A DNA stretch of 58,266 nt from an uncultured Flavobacterium sp. (GCA_943912855.1 CALTVC010000020.1:1-58266); one strand, 5' to 3'; positions 34,170 through 42,693 are shown, numbered from the stretch's first letter. The notes: generated from the sequence alone by a model not told the origin. Program-made: numbers and translations.

Positions 34170-35348
34170 TTAAGCTATGGCATTTTCCACATTAGACTGA
34201 GCGTTTACCGCTACGGCAAAAGCCTGTTTCAGGTCGTCAATCAGGTCATCAGCATCCTCAAGGCCTACGCTAAGGCGGATAAGGCTATCGGTAACACCGC
34301 TTTGGTAACGTTTTTCTGCCGGAATAGATTTATGAGTCATTTCACACGGTAAACACAGTAGGCTCTTCACACCGCCAAGGCTTTCGGCAAGTTTAAACAG
34401 TTTAGTACTGCTTACAATTTTGCTGGCAAGTTCTTTATCATCAATTACGAGGTCAAACGCTACAACACCACCAAAGTACTTTTGTTGTTTTTTAGCTATG
34501 TCGTGGTTGTGGTGTGTTTCAAGACCAGGGTAGTAAACGTTCTTGATTAGTTTTTCGCTTTGCAGGTATTCCGCTACTTTCTGGGCGTTTTCGGCATGTG
34601 CCTTAATACGAAGGCTAAGGGTTTCTATACCACGGATAACCAACCAGCTGTCAAATGGTCCAAGGATGGCACCCGAAGCATTTTGTATGAACTTGATTTT
34701 ATCGCCAAGTTCCTGTGTAGCGGTTACTACAAGCCCTGCAATGAGGTCGCTGTGGCCTGAAAGGTATTTTGTAGCACTGTGTACCACGATGTCTGCCCCC
34801 AGGTTAAGTGGCTTTTGTGCTACAGGCGAAGCAAACGTGTTGTCTACGCAAAGTAGTACGTCATTGGCTTTGGCTATTTTGGCTATTGCCTCTATGTCCG
34901 AAATTTTAAGGGTAGGGTTTGTAGGCGACTCTATCCAGATAAGTTTAGTTTTATCGGTAATCGCATTGGCTACGTTCTCAGCGTAGGTAGTGTCTACGTA
35001 TTTGATGCTGATGCCAAACTTTTGGTACACGTGGGTAAACAACCTGAAAGCACCACCGTAAATATCATCAACTGCTATAACCTCGTCACCTGCGCTAAGT
35101 AGTTTTATAACCGCGTCTATGGCTGCAAGGCCACTGGCAAAAGCGTAACCGTTAGTGCCGTTTTCCAGTTGGGCTATAGTATCTTCAAGTACTTTGCGGG
35201 TAGGGTTGTTGCTGCGTGCATAGTCAAATCCTTTGTGTACGCCCGGAGCTTCCTGAACGAAAGTTGATGTTTGGTAAATAGGCACCGAGATGCTGCCGGT
35301 TAGTGGATCTATTGGAAGATTGTTCAGGATTGCAGTTTGTTCTTTCAT
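34170..35348 (-). CDS. Cys/Met-metabolism PLP enzyme (cystathionine gamma-synthase-like)
   Basis: This fold-type I PLP enzyme of the trans-sulfuration family joins cysteine to an activated homoserine, or breaks cystathionine. The 392-residue protein shows YQTSTFVQ, YARSNNPTR, the ASGLAAID phosphate site and PLP Lys194 in SATKYLSGHSD. Synthase and lyase cannot be told apart by eye. A SAM riboswitch immediately upstream and hom downstream favour a methionine-biosynthetic synthase (MetB-like). The start codon is 77 nt after the riboswitch terminator stem. Confidence 0.9.
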   Translation of the reverse strand: MKEQTAILNNLPIDPLTGSISVPIYQTSTFVQEAPGVHKGFDYARSNNPTRKVLEDTIAQLENGTNGYAFASGLAAIDAVIKLLSAGDEVIAVDDIYGGAFRLFTHVYQKFGISIKYVDTTYAENVANAITDKTKLIWIESPTNPTLKISDIEAIAKIAKANDVLLCVDNTFASPVAQKPLNLGADIVVHSATKYLSGHSDLIAGLVVTATQELGDKIKFIQNASGAILGPFDSWLVIRGIETLSLRIKAHAENAQKVAEYLQSEKLIKNVYYPGLETHHNHDIAKKQQKYFGGVVAFDLVIDDKELASKIVSSTKLFKLAESLGGVKSLLCLPCEMTHKSIPAEKRYQSGVTDSLIRLSVGLEDADDLIDDLKQAFAVAVNAQSNVENAIA

Positions 35349-35424
35349 TTTTTTCGAATTAATTTTTGTTAAACATTTTGTTTCTCAAAAACTATTCAAA
35401 GCCAGGTATCGGAAAGAGCTTAAA

Positions 35425-35456
35425 ACAAAAAAGCCTTCCCGACAAGTCAGAAAGGC
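35425..35456 (-). terminator. Riboswitch-controlled terminator
   Basis: On the minus strand an 11-bp stem (GCCTTTCTGAC / GTCGGGAAGGC, two G-U pairs) closes a 2-nt TT loop as drawn and is followed by a T run. CTTTC of its 5' arm can alternatively pair with GAAAG in the 3' strand of aptamer helix P1. SAM binding would thus favour the terminator. Confidence 0.82.
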
Positions 35457-35489
35457 ATATATGGTAAATTATATATTTGCTGTTTCTTA

Positions 35490-35598
35490 CTTATCTTTCC
35501 CCACCAAGGCGGGGTTGAATGTGGCACCTTATCATGCTCAATGCAGGACAGGTTGCCAAGACGTCATAGGGTCAATTCCCTCAGTCTTTCTGGATAAG
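35490..35598 (-). promoter_or_regulatory. SAM-I (S-box) riboswitch aptamer
   Basis: Read on the minus strand, this 109-nt element has every hallmark of the S-box. P1 is CTTATC / GATAAG at the two ends. P2 has outer AGAC / GTCT and inner GGG / CCC helices flanking a kink-turn. The invariant TTGGCAACC follows, then P3 and the conserved AAGGTGCCA, then P4 with CCCC / GGGG. UUGA in loop 2 can pair with UCAA in J3/4 as the pseudoknot. It controls the downstream trans-sulfuration enzyme and homoserine dehydrogenase genes, turning them off when SAM is plentiful. Confidence 0.93.
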
Positions 35599-35621
35599 AA
35601 TAATGTTTGATGAACGTGTTG

Positions 35622-35654
35622 CAAAGGTAAGTCAGGAGTTTTTTATTTTCCAAA
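35622..35654 (-). promoter_or_regulatory. Promoter of the SAM-riboswitch operon
   Basis: On the minus strand TTTGG (35654-35650), a 20-nt spacer and TACCTTTG (35629-35622) match the Bacteroidota consensus. Transcription would begin about 15 nt before the aptamer. Confidence 0.7.
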
Positions 35655-35724
35655 CTTTTTTCAATAAAAATTTTAATTTAATTTTTATATCGAATTTAAT
35701 TCGTTGGTTTTTAGTGTTTTATTT

Positions 35725-36588
35725 CTATTTAAAAATTTGCGAGAGCGTAATGAAAACTATTGCTACCAATGCCAGAGCAATACCAATGTAATTTTTATTT
35801 GTAAGTTTTTCCTTAAATATAAATACACCGGTAAGGCTGCCTATTACAATAACACCCATGTTCATTGCTGCAAAAACAGTAGATGGATTTTCGGCAAATT
35901 CTTTGTGCGCTTTCAGGTAAAAAAGGATGTTACCAAAGTTAAAAATCCCGATGAGCAAACCGTAGGCGAAGTTAATGGCTTCTACTTTTTTCTTTAGGAA
36001 GAAAATCTCGTAAAGCATTCCCAAAAACGTTACCGCCATTGCGCCCAAAAATACCATAAACAAAGATGAGGTGTAGGGAAGGTCGGGTAGTGTAGCCACC
36101 TTCTTAAATAGCGTGTCAATGGTACCGAAACCCAGTAATACAATGGCAGGATAGAGCCACAGGTTTTGAGTTTTTTCCTCTTCTTTCTTGCGAGAAAGTA
36201 TCAGTAACAATGCAGGAAATCCTGCGCCAAGCCCCAATAGTTTCCAGGTGTTAAAATCTTCATGAAAAATGAGCCACGCTGCCAGTATGGGGATAAAAAG
36301 AGAAAGCCTTTGTGCGGCATCTGTTTTTACGATGCCTACGTGTTTTACAGAGAGTGCCAGCAACAAAAATATTGAGGGTAAAAGTACCATAAGGGCGGTA
36401 AGCAAAGGCCAGTGCGCGGTATACTGTTCCGGCTGAGGTTCCGGTGCAAAAAATACGTAGCATAGCAATAGTGCCACTACATAGTTGCTCAGTATCATCT
36501 GGGAATTACGGCGGGTATTTTTTGCCGCTAACTTAAAGATTATACCCACTGATACGCTGCAAAATATACTCAGAATAAGGTAAAGCAT
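35725..36588 (-). CDS. EamA/DMT-family transporter
   Basis: This inner-membrane drug/metabolite transporter has about ten hydrophobic helices in two homologous halves. From ATG 36588 it has 287 residues; an in-frame TTG at 36609 would add seven hydrophilic residues and was rejected. The second half (VFAAMNMGVIVIGSLTGVFIFKEKLTNKNYIGIALAL) has the typical EamA end. The substrate is unknown. It is a single gene, divergent from the subtilase. Confidence 0.83.
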   Translation of the reverse strand: MLYLILSIFCSVSVGIIFKLAAKNTRRNSQMILSNYVVALLLCYVFFAPEPQPEQYTAHWPLLTALMVLLPSIFLLLALSVKHVGIVKTDAAQRLSLFIPILAAWLIFHEDFNTWKLLGLGAGFPALLLILSRKKEEEKTQNLWLYPAIVLLGFGTIDTLFKKVATLPDLPYTSSLFMVFLGAMAVTFLGMLYEIFFLKKKVEAINFAYGLLIGIFNFGNILFYLKAHKEFAENPSTVFAAMNMGVIVIGSLTGVFIFKEKLTNKNYIGIALALVAIVFITLSQIFK

Positions 36589-36606
36589 TTCGTGTTTGTT
36601 TATTGG

Positions 36607-36614
36607 CAAAAGTA
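36607..36614 (-). promoter_or_regulatory. -7 element of the EamA transporter gene
   Basis: CAAAAGTA on the plus strand reads TACTTTTG on the minus strand, 18 nt before ATG 36588. Confidence 0.4.
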
Positions 36615-36677
36615 CAGCTTTTTCAATATTGAAGTTAAGATTAAGATTCTGGATATGTTATGGAACATTTTAATGCG

Positions 36678-36685
36678 TATTTTTG
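36678..36685 (+). promoter_or_regulatory. -7 element of the subtilase gene
   Basis: TATTTTTG matches TAnnTTTG and lies 28 nt before ATG 36714. The -33 box is not clear. Confidence 0.35.
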
Positions 36686-36713
36686 GGTTTTTACTGATAA
36701 ATGTTTTGTTAAA

Positions 36714-38339
36714 ATGAAAAAGCTCTTCGCTTTACTCTATATATTCTCATTCACGATTTATGCGCAGCAAGATGCCTGGGTATATTTTCCTGATAAGCCC
36801 GATGCCGATTATTACCTGTCGCATCCACTGGAAATGCTTTCCCAAAAGGCATTGGACAGGCGTACTGCCCAAGGTATAGCGCTTGATGAAAAAGATGTGC
36901 CCGTAAGCCAAAGTTATATTGATGCGGTTACCGCTTCCGAAGGTATAACCGTTATGGCGAAAAGCAAATGGCTAAATGCACTGCACGTGCGTGGCAGTAT
37001 AGATGATATAAATGCGTTGCGTAACATTAGTTTTGTTTCCGCCATAGATTTTGCCGACAGAAACCTGAACAGCAGGCCGGGTTCTGTACAGGCTGTTTCG
37101 CAAGCCAATAGGGTAAATAAAAACCTGGATGTACAGGCCAACTTTGGGTACGGTAATTCGGCTACGCAGATACAGATGCTAAACGGGCATTTGCTCCACC
37201 AGAATAGTTTTACAGGAACAGGAATGACCATTGCAGTGCTTGATGCGGGTTTCCCCGGTACAGATACCAGTAGCCTGATACAACGGGCGCAACAAAACGG
37301 GCAAATACTTGGAGGTCATAATTTTGTAGAAGGTTCAGATGATGTGTACACGGGTGGCACGCACGGCTCAATGGTGCTGAGTACCATGGCAGGTTATGCT
37401 GATGGAAGCTATGTGGGTACGGCACCCGATGCTTCGTATTATCTGTTTGTTACCGAAAGCATGACGTATGAAAACCCCGTTGAAGAATCGTTTTGGGTAG
37501 AAGCTGCCGAAGTAGCCGACAGCCTTGGGGTAGATGTAATTAATACCTCATTAGGATATTTTCATTTTGATAATCCCGGTTACGACCATAACTATGCCGA
37601 CCTAAACGGGCAGCAATCGTTTATTACCCGTGGTGCCAATATAGCTTTTACGCGCGGTATGTTCCTGGTAACATCTGCGGGTAATAGCGCCGGAGGTTCA
37701 GATCCGTATGTGTCGGTTCCTGCCGATGCGTTTAATACGCTTACCCTGGGTGCGGTAGATGGTACAGAATTGTATGCACCATTCAGTTCTATTGGGCCAA
37801 CGCCTGACGGTCGTGTAAAACCCGATGTCATGGCTATGGGACTTGGTTCTTATGTAGGTAGTACTACAGGAGAGCTATTTGCCGGTAGCGGAACGTCGTT
37901 TTCCAGCCCTATTACAGCGGGGCTAGTGGCGTGTTTATGGCAGGCATTGCCAAATCTTACTAATACGCAACTGCTTCAACTCATACGACAGTCGGCAGAC
38001 AGATATGCTAATCCTGATAGCCAGTACGGCTACGGTGTGCCTGATTTTTGGGCTGCTTACCAAAGCGGACTTCCGTTGGCAACAGAAACAATCAGCAAGT
38101 TGGTAACCCAGCCATTGTTATATCCTAACCCTGCGCAGTCAGTGCTGAATATTACGCTGCCTGATGCAATAGATGATGCCGCTCTAACCCTGTACAACAA
38201 CCTTGGACAGGCGGTATTTGCCAAAAAACTTACGGGCGTAAATACAGCGGTAGATACAGCTATGCTTTCGGCAGGAGTGTACGTGTACCGTATCACTTCG
38301 AAGCAAACAACATACAGCGGTAAGATCATCAAAAATTAA
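36714..38339 (+). CDS. Subtilisin-like S8 serine peptidase with type IX sorting domain
   Basis: From ATG 36714 the protein has 541 residues. A signal peptide (MKKLFALLYIFSFTIYAQ) is followed by a propeptide-like region (about 20-140) and the S8 domain, with Asp177 (VLDAGFPG), His217 (GTHGSM), oxyanion Asn324 (SAGNSA) and Ser395 (GTSFSSP). The C-terminal ~75 residues are a type IX sorting domain (LLYPNPAQSVLNITL..LSAGVYVYRI). It is an extracellular or surface protease. An in-frame start 54 nt earlier is not supported, because it would precede the signal peptide with unrelated residues. Confidence 0.92.
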   Translation: MKKLFALLYIFSFTIYAQQDAWVYFPDKPDADYYLSHPLEMLSQKALDRRTAQGIALDEKDVPVSQSYIDAVTASEGITVMAKSKWLNALHVRGSIDDINALRNISFVSAIDFADRNLNSRPGSVQAVSQANRVNKNLDVQANFGYGNSATQIQMLNGHLLHQNSFTGTGMTIAVLDAGFPGTDTSSLIQRAQQNGQILGGHNFVEGSDDVYTGGTHGSMVLSTMAGYADGSYVGTAPDASYYLFVTESMTYENPVEESFWVEAAEVADSLGVDVINTSLGYFHFDNPGYDHNYADLNGQQSFITRGANIAFTRGMFLVTSAGNSAGGSDPYVSVPADAFNTLTLGAVDGTELYAPFSSIGPTPDGRVKPDVMAMGLGSYVGSTTGELFAGSGTSFSSPITAGLVACLWQALPNLTNTQLLQLIRQSADRYANPDSQYGYGVPDFWAAYQSGLPLATETISKLVTQPLLYPNPAQSVLNITLPDAIDDAALTLYNNLGQAVFAKKLTGVNTAVDTAMLSAGVYVYRITSKQTTYSGKIIKN

Positions 38340-38363
38340 TCATTGACCATAACCCAAACCCAA

Positions 38364-39302
38364 ATGAATAAAATAACCCAACTTTTTAATATTAAATACC
38401 CCATAATCCAGGCAGGAATGATATGGGCAAGCGGATACAAACTTGCCAGTGCTGTAAGTAATGCGGGCGGACTCGGCATGCTCGGTGCAGGCTCTATGTA
38501 CCCCGATGTTTTGCGCGAGCACATACGCAAATGCAAAGCTGCTACCGATAAACCCTTTGCTGTAAACGTACCCATGCTGTACCCAAACATTGATGAGATA
38601 ATGAATATCATTGTAGAGGAAGGTGTAAAGATTGTGTTTACCAGCGCGGGCAATCCTAAAACCTGGACATCTTTCCTAAAGGAGAAGGGTATTACCGTGG
38701 TTCACGTGGTTAGTAGTGTGAAATTTGCCCTGAAAGCTCAGGAAGCGGGGGTTGATGCTGTTGTTGCTGAAGGCTTTGAAGCCGGAGGACATAACGGGCG
38801 TGAGGAAACTACCACCTTTACCCTGATTCCTATGGTAAAGGAAAAGATAAACATTCCGCTTATTGCAGCGGGAGGCATTGCTAACGGTAAAGGTATGCTG
38901 GCGGCTATGGTGCTTGGTGCCGATGGTGTACAGGTAGGCAGTCGTTTTATAGCCACCCCCGAAGCTTCATCGCACCAGAGTTTTAAGGATATGATTGTTA
39001 ACCTTGAAGATGGAGATACGCATCTTACCCTTAAAGAACTCGCCCCGGTACGATTGATAAAGAATAAATTTTATCATGATCTCATGGCGCTGTATGCCAA
39101 AGGTGCAACTCCGGATGATTTAAAAACGCTGTTAGGCAGGGCACGAGCCAAACGCGGTATGTTTGAGGGCGACCTTGAAGAAGGCGAACTAGAAGTTGGA
39201 CAGATAGCCGGTCTTATCCGTGATATTAAACCTGCCGCTGATATTGTCCACGATATGATAACAGAATACAACCAGGCGAAAGAAGCATTGATAGCCCTTT
39301 AA
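38364..39302 (+). CDS. Nitronate monooxygenase-type flavin enzyme
   Basis: This FMN-dependent TIM-barrel enzyme belongs to the nitronate monooxygenase/2-nitropropane dioxygenase group. From ATG 38364 it has 312 residues. Motifs are YPIIQAGMIWASG, VFTSAGNPKTW, GFEAGGHNG and the phosphate-binding IAAGGIANGKG followed by GADGVQVGSRF. It oxidises alkyl nitronates or acts as a related enoyl reductase; the true substrate is unknown. A TTG 21 nt earlier is possible but less likely. It follows the subtilase by 24 nt and ends in a terminator. Confidence 0.87.
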   Translation: MNKITQLFNIKYPIIQAGMIWASGYKLASAVSNAGGLGMLGAGSMYPDVLREHIRKCKAATDKPFAVNVPMLYPNIDEIMNIIVEEGVKIVFTSAGNPKTWTSFLKEKGITVVHVVSSVKFALKAQEAGVDAVVAEGFEAGGHNGREETTTFTLIPMVKEKINIPLIAAGGIANGKGMLAAMVLGADGVQVGSRFIATPEASSHQSFKDMIVNLEDGDTHLTLKELAPVRLIKNKFYHDLMALYAKGATPDDLKTLLGRARAKRGMFEGDLEEGELEVGQIAGLIRDIKPAADIVHDMITEYNQAKEALIAL

Positions 39303-39309
39303 AAAATAG

Positions 39310-39340
39310 AACCGCAGTGACTCACTGCGGTTTTTTTATG
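39310..39340 (+). terminator. Terminator overlapping the end of the convergent membrane-protein gene
   Basis: The 10-bp stem AACCGCAGTG / CACTGCGGTT is followed by a T run. The stop codon of the minus-strand gene (39322-39324) lies at its loop, so the hairpin is used by both strands' transcripts or overlaps them. Confidence 0.8.
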
Positions 39341-39735
39341 GCGTACCAAAATAGTTTTATGATGAATGATATTTGTGCAAGTATAAAAAGGGGAAACGTT
39401 ATCATTAATACAGGTGCCCAACCAATAATGCTAAGCGGTTTGAAAAGCATTGTTTTTATAATGAATGACGCGATTAACATAACGGCTAAAAAAGGTACCG
39501 TCATGTATAAGTAGGAATTTCGTTTCTCTTTGCTAACTACTTTTTTAAAGAATAAGAAATAAGTAATTACAACAAACATAATCCAAGGTATTACAGCTGA
39601 TGCACCCCAAAACCAGGGTTGGATAGTAGTATTCCATCCCGGTATTATGGATGAGGTAAAATCGCGGGTAAAACTATCTTCCAGAACTACATAGCATACG
39701 CAAAGCAATACGATTCCTGTTATTACCCTTTTCAT
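39322..39735 (-). CDS. Four-helix membrane protein of unknown function
   Basis: The 137-residue protein has hydrophobic segments at about 5-20, 45-65, 78-95 and 105-130. I recognise no family. The ATG overlaps the stop of the YiiX-like gene by 4 nt, so translation is coupled. It ends within a terminator hairpin shared with the convergent gene. Confidence 0.65.
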   Translation of the reverse strand: MKRVITGIVLLCVCYVVLEDSFTRDFTSSIIPGWNTTIQPWFWGASAVIPWIMFVVITYFLFFKKVVSKEKRNSYLYMTVPFLAVMLIASFIIKTMLFKPLSIIGWAPVLMITFPLFILAQISFIIKLFWYAIKKPQ

Positions 39736-40358
39736 GATTTAAGAACCGTTTCTAACAATTCACTATCATACATATCCTTTGGCGAAATTACCTTTTCGGT
39801 AAGTGGTAAGTTGTCACCATAGCGTTCTTTAAGTTTCTGCTTTACGGCAGGAGAGGTAAGGTCAAAATCCTTTAGCTGTTTAAGGTGGCCTATTTCCAGT
39901 CCTGTTGCGTCTTTGTAGAGTTTCCAAACCAACTCACTGCAATAAATACGGTCATCACTCCACTCAAAATACAGGTCGTAATTTTTGCCGCTCATAGCCT
40001 TTGCCGAAGTTTTCATCTTGTTGAAGGCTTCAGGAGTAAGTACAGTTGTATCTTTAAGACGTTTTACCACATATTCGGCATTTTGCCCACGGTTTATCCA
40101 TTCGTCCAGTTGCGTTTTCTTTATGGGTTGTACGGCTTCAAATACGTACCATTTGTCGTTCTCCTTATAGACAATGCCACAATGCGAATATTCTGAATGT
40201 GTTGCAAGTTGTATCGCCTTGCTTTGTGCCGATGTTGAGGTCTGGAAAATAATGTCTCCGTTATGTAGTTTATCTGCGTGTTCAATATTTGTTTTTTTGC
40301 ATGATATGGACAAAAGAGGGCAGACAAAGGCCAAAACTAAGTACAGTTTAAACTTCAT
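39732..40358 (-). CDS. YiiX/YebB-like NlpC/P60 cysteine hydrolase lipoprotein
   Basis: This predicted lipoprotein hydrolase has 208 residues from ATG 40358. Lipidation Cys20 (LLSISCKK) precedes a permuted papain-like domain, with catalytic His59 (YSHCGIVY), Glu75 or a neighbour (VFEAVQP) and catalytic Cys140 (RIYCSELVW). The YiiX family acts as an amidase or peptidase on cell-wall or lipid-linked substrates. An upstream in-frame ATG at 40451 would put 31 residues before the lipoprotein signal, inside the previous ORF, and was rejected. It is coupled on both sides by overlapping stop and start codons. Confidence 0.8.
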   Translation of the reverse strand: MKFKLYLVLAFVCPLLSISCKKTNIEHADKLHNGDIIFQTSTSAQSKAIQLATHSEYSHCGIVYKENDKWYVFEAVQPIKKTQLDEWINRGQNAEYVVKRLKDTTVLTPEAFNKMKTSAKAMSGKNYDLYFEWSDDRIYCSELVWKLYKDATGLEIGHLKQLKDFDLTSPAVKQKLKERYGDNLPLTEKVISPKDMYDSELLETVLKS

Positions 40359-40536
40359 ATATGCCCGATATGTTTTTAAGATGCCTTGCCCTGTAAGTTT
40401 CCACAAGCCTGCGAAGTTCGGATGCTTTAACATCAATGTCTTCAAGTTCAAGGTCTATGGTTTCACCATTATAGTTAAAGCTTAATACATTTTCCTTGTC
40501 TTTTACAAGCACATCAATATTAAAATATCCTGCCAT
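40348..40536 (-). pseudogene. 3' fragment of a frameshifted membrane-protein gene
   Basis: This 62-residue frame (NIDVLVKDKENVLSFNYNG, then ELEDIDVKASELRRLVETYRA) is best read as the C-terminal end of the protein encoded just upstream in another frame. The preceding frame ends ..EEGIRLQKRGLMPWQDILILMCL. The run of four T near 40522-40525 (plus-strand A) would restore one frame, WQDIFNIDVL.., if it were five T. It could also be an independent small gene starting at ATG 40536. It overlaps the YiiX-like gene by 11 nt. A sequencing error is a third possibility. Confidence 0.6.
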
Positions 40537-41183
40537 GGCATTAAACCTCTTTTTTGAAGGCGAATACCTTCCTCATCCAGTATTAGTATGGGCTTTTTAT
40601 TTGTAAAGCCTTTATATGCCTGAAATATAAGTAAGGTGGCAACTACCGGAGCTGCATATACTATAAACTTCTCTTTTGGGGTGTGGGCATTAAAGTACAG
40701 GTATACACCAAAGGCTAGGACCAATATGCCTGCTACCAGCTTAATGTACATCTTCTTTTTAGAAATGTAAAAGTAGCTGCTGTTGGCTACGTTAACGTCA
40801 TCATGTAACTCATCGGGTTCGTCAAAGCGGGCTTCAAGTTTTTTTAAGGCAATGCGTTGGTCTGCCGATTTAATTTCGAAACGGTTAAAAAAGCTGCTGT
40901 CTTTCCAAATCAGATTTTCATTTACGGCACGGCGTTGCAGTTCATGTATATTTCGTACATGAGTGTACGCCCATATTTTCCATTGAACCGAAGTAAACCC
41001 CCATATTAAAAAAGAGAATATAATTGCGGCTATAAATCCGGCGACAAGAAACAGGAAGTTGTCATCGTAGTATTTCATCAGGAAAACTCCTGCCGCCATA
41101 GGGGCAGCAAAAAAGATGAGTGGCCAAAAAAGGCACAGCCATTTACCACGGGTAATCGCCTTGTCTACAGTAATGTTTTTCAT
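40503..41183 (-). CDS. Membrane protein of unknown function, apparently truncated by a frameshift
   Basis: The 226-residue protein has two N-terminal helices (about 12-32 and 42-62), a helical cytoplasmic segment, two more helices (about 145-165 and 170-190) and the start of a PH-like C-terminal domain (KKPILILDEEGIRLQKRGLMPWQDI). It then runs into a premature stop. The domain continues in the -1 frame in the next ORF, so the full-length product would be about 278 residues. It is the first gene of a four-ORF operon. Confidence 0.65.
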   Translation of the reverse strand: MKNITVDKAITRGKWLCLFWPLIFFAAPMAAGVFLMKYYDDNFLFLVAGFIAAIIFSFLIWGFTSVQWKIWAYTHVRNIHELQRRAVNENLIWKDSSFFNRFEIKSADQRIALKKLEARFDEPDELHDDVNVANSSYFYISKKKMYIKLVAGILVLAFGVYLYFNAHTPKEKFIVYAAPVVATLLIFQAYKGFTNKKPILILDEEGIRLQKRGLMPWQDILILMCL

Positions 41184-41198
41184 ATAAGTTGGTTTAAA

Positions 41199-41229
41199 AT
41201 AAAAAATGCCACGCGGTTAACGTGGCATC
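41199..41229 (-). terminator. Intrinsic terminator of the alkaline phosphatase gene
   Basis: ATGCCACG / CGTGGCAT form an 8-bp stem around CGGTTAA; on the minus strand a T run follows. Confidence 0.8.
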
Positions 41230-41250
41230 TAATGTATGCAAAATTTTGAT

Positions 41251-42669
41251 TTAAAATTTATTTTCCACTTCCGCAGCCTGAAGCATCAGGTAATGTAGGT
41301 CAGTATTCTTTACAAATGGTTTAAGCAGTTCGCTTCCCGGGCCAAACATGGCCAGGTTTACATAGTCTGCGCTATGGTCCATGCTTATCCAGCCCACGCT
41401 GGTGTACGCTTTCTGCATTTCAGAAAATGCTTTGTACGGCAGTTTCTTGTAGTTGTACAAACCGCCTTCTTCCTTATCAAGACCCGAATAATGGCTTAAT
41501 ATGCTTTTTGCCTCTTCGTCGGTTACGGTATGGTTATTTGCATATTTTACCAGTTCCTGTACTTTAGCGGTTGACCAGTCGGGTTTTATTTCGTTAAGCA
41601 ACCACTCATTGGTGTTGGTAAACTTCTGTATGTTGTCAAAGTTGTCGTTGGCGCTTTTACCGTATATCACACCAGGGTTGGCGTTTCCGTGATCCGTAGT
41701 GATGATAACCAGGGTTTCCTTGTCTTTTTCGGCAAAGTCAATAGCTACTTTTACTGCTTCATCAAAAGCCACCTGGTCGTAAAGTAATGCGCCTATGTCG
41801 TTAGCGTGTGCGCCCCAGTCTACCTTGCCCGCTTCGATTTGAAGTACAAAACCATTTTTGTGGTTTTTCATATGGTCTATGGCCTTTTGCGCCATTTCGG
41901 CAAGGGTAGGGGTAGTTTCGGTAAGTTGTTTGTTGCTACGGCGGTCTATACTGTAGGGTAGGGCGTTGTCTCCAAAAACTCCCAGTACCGATTTGCCCGG
42001 CTGTGTTGCCAGCATTTCGCTACGCGTGCGTGCCACCTGCCAGCCTTTGGCTTTATAAGCGGCATACATATCTTTTTTATCCTTACGGTGATCCGCGCTG
42101 AAGTAGTCGTTACCGCCACCCATCATTATGTCAAAACCAAGGACCAGGTAATCTTCGGCTATGTCTTCCATGGCGTTACGGCTGTCGTTGTTTACGCAGA
42201 AGCCTGCCGGGGTAGCGTGAGTAATGGGCACTGTGGTAACACAGCCCGCCATTTTACCTGCCTTTTTAAACTTTTGCCAAATAGGCATATACTTTTCGCC
42301 ATTAGGGCCTACGTTTAGTACGCCGTTTTTTACGCGAACGCCACCACCCCAAGACGATGAACCTGCCGATGAATCGGTAACGATAGAACTTGCCGAAGCC
42401 GTATCCATAAGGGCATTGGCTACACGATTGTCTTTATATAGCTGAATCCAGTTACTGCCTTTACCGGTTTTACGGTTCAGGTACAGGTCGGCCATGTTTA
42501 GCGTACCGGTACTCATACCGTCTGCCACCATAAAGATGATGTTTTTGGCCTTTTTGTTTTTATTGTTAATGCCGCTGTCAAATGTCGCCGCGGTGCTTTC
42601 AAACGGGTTTATAAGGGTAGCGCCCAGTGTAAAGAGCGAACCGTTTCGGAAGAACTTTCTTCTGTCCAT
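41251..42669 (-). CDS. Alkaline phosphatase (PhoA type)
   Basis: This metal-dependent periplasmic phosphomonoesterase has 472 residues. The N-terminus DRRKFFRNGSL is a twin-arginine export signal. The metal site starts at FMVADGMS, the nucleophile is Ser100 (VTDSSAGSS, matching the DSA motif of PhoA), and the C-terminal metal motif is VIITTDHGNANPG; HSADYVN gives a further metal histidine. It would release phosphate outside the cytoplasm. It is a single gene with its own terminator. Confidence 0.93.
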   Translation of the reverse strand: MDRRKFFRNGSLFTLGATLINPFESTAATFDSGINNKNKKAKNIIFMVADGMSTGTLNMADLYLNRKTGKGSNWIQLYKDNRVANALMDTASASSIVTDSSAGSSSWGGGVRVKNGVLNVGPNGEKYMPIWQKFKKAGKMAGCVTTVPITHATPAGFCVNNDSRNAMEDIAEDYLVLGFDIMMGGGNDYFSADHRKDKKDMYAAYKAKGWQVARTRSEMLATQPGKSVLGVFGDNALPYSIDRRSNKQLTETTPTLAEMAQKAIDHMKNHKNGFVLQIEAGKVDWGAHANDIGALLYDQVAFDEAVKVAIDFAEKDKETLVIITTDHGNANPGVIYGKSANDNFDNIQKFTNTNEWLLNEIKPDWSTAKVQELVKYANNHTVTDEEAKSILSHYSGLDKEEGGLYNYKKLPYKAFSEMQKAYTSVGWISMDHSADYVNLAMFGPGSELLKPFVKNTDLHYLMLQAAEVENKF

Positions 42670-42693
42670 GGAATGATACTATTGGAATTTTGC

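Noticed and set aside
35290..35610. Plus-strand open frame across the SAM riboswitch
   Set aside because: It overlaps the aptamer, terminator and start of the trans-sulfuration gene on the other strand, and its translation has no recognisable protein features.
40359..40451. Longer N-terminus of the YiiX-like protein
   Set aside because: Its extra 31 residues lie inside the upstream frame and would precede the lipoprotein signal, which must be N-terminal.
40515..40536. Programmed -1 frameshift at the split gene
   Set aside because: The overlap has no standard X XXY YYZ slippery heptamer and I found no clear downstream pseudoknot, so a deletion or sequencing error is preferred.
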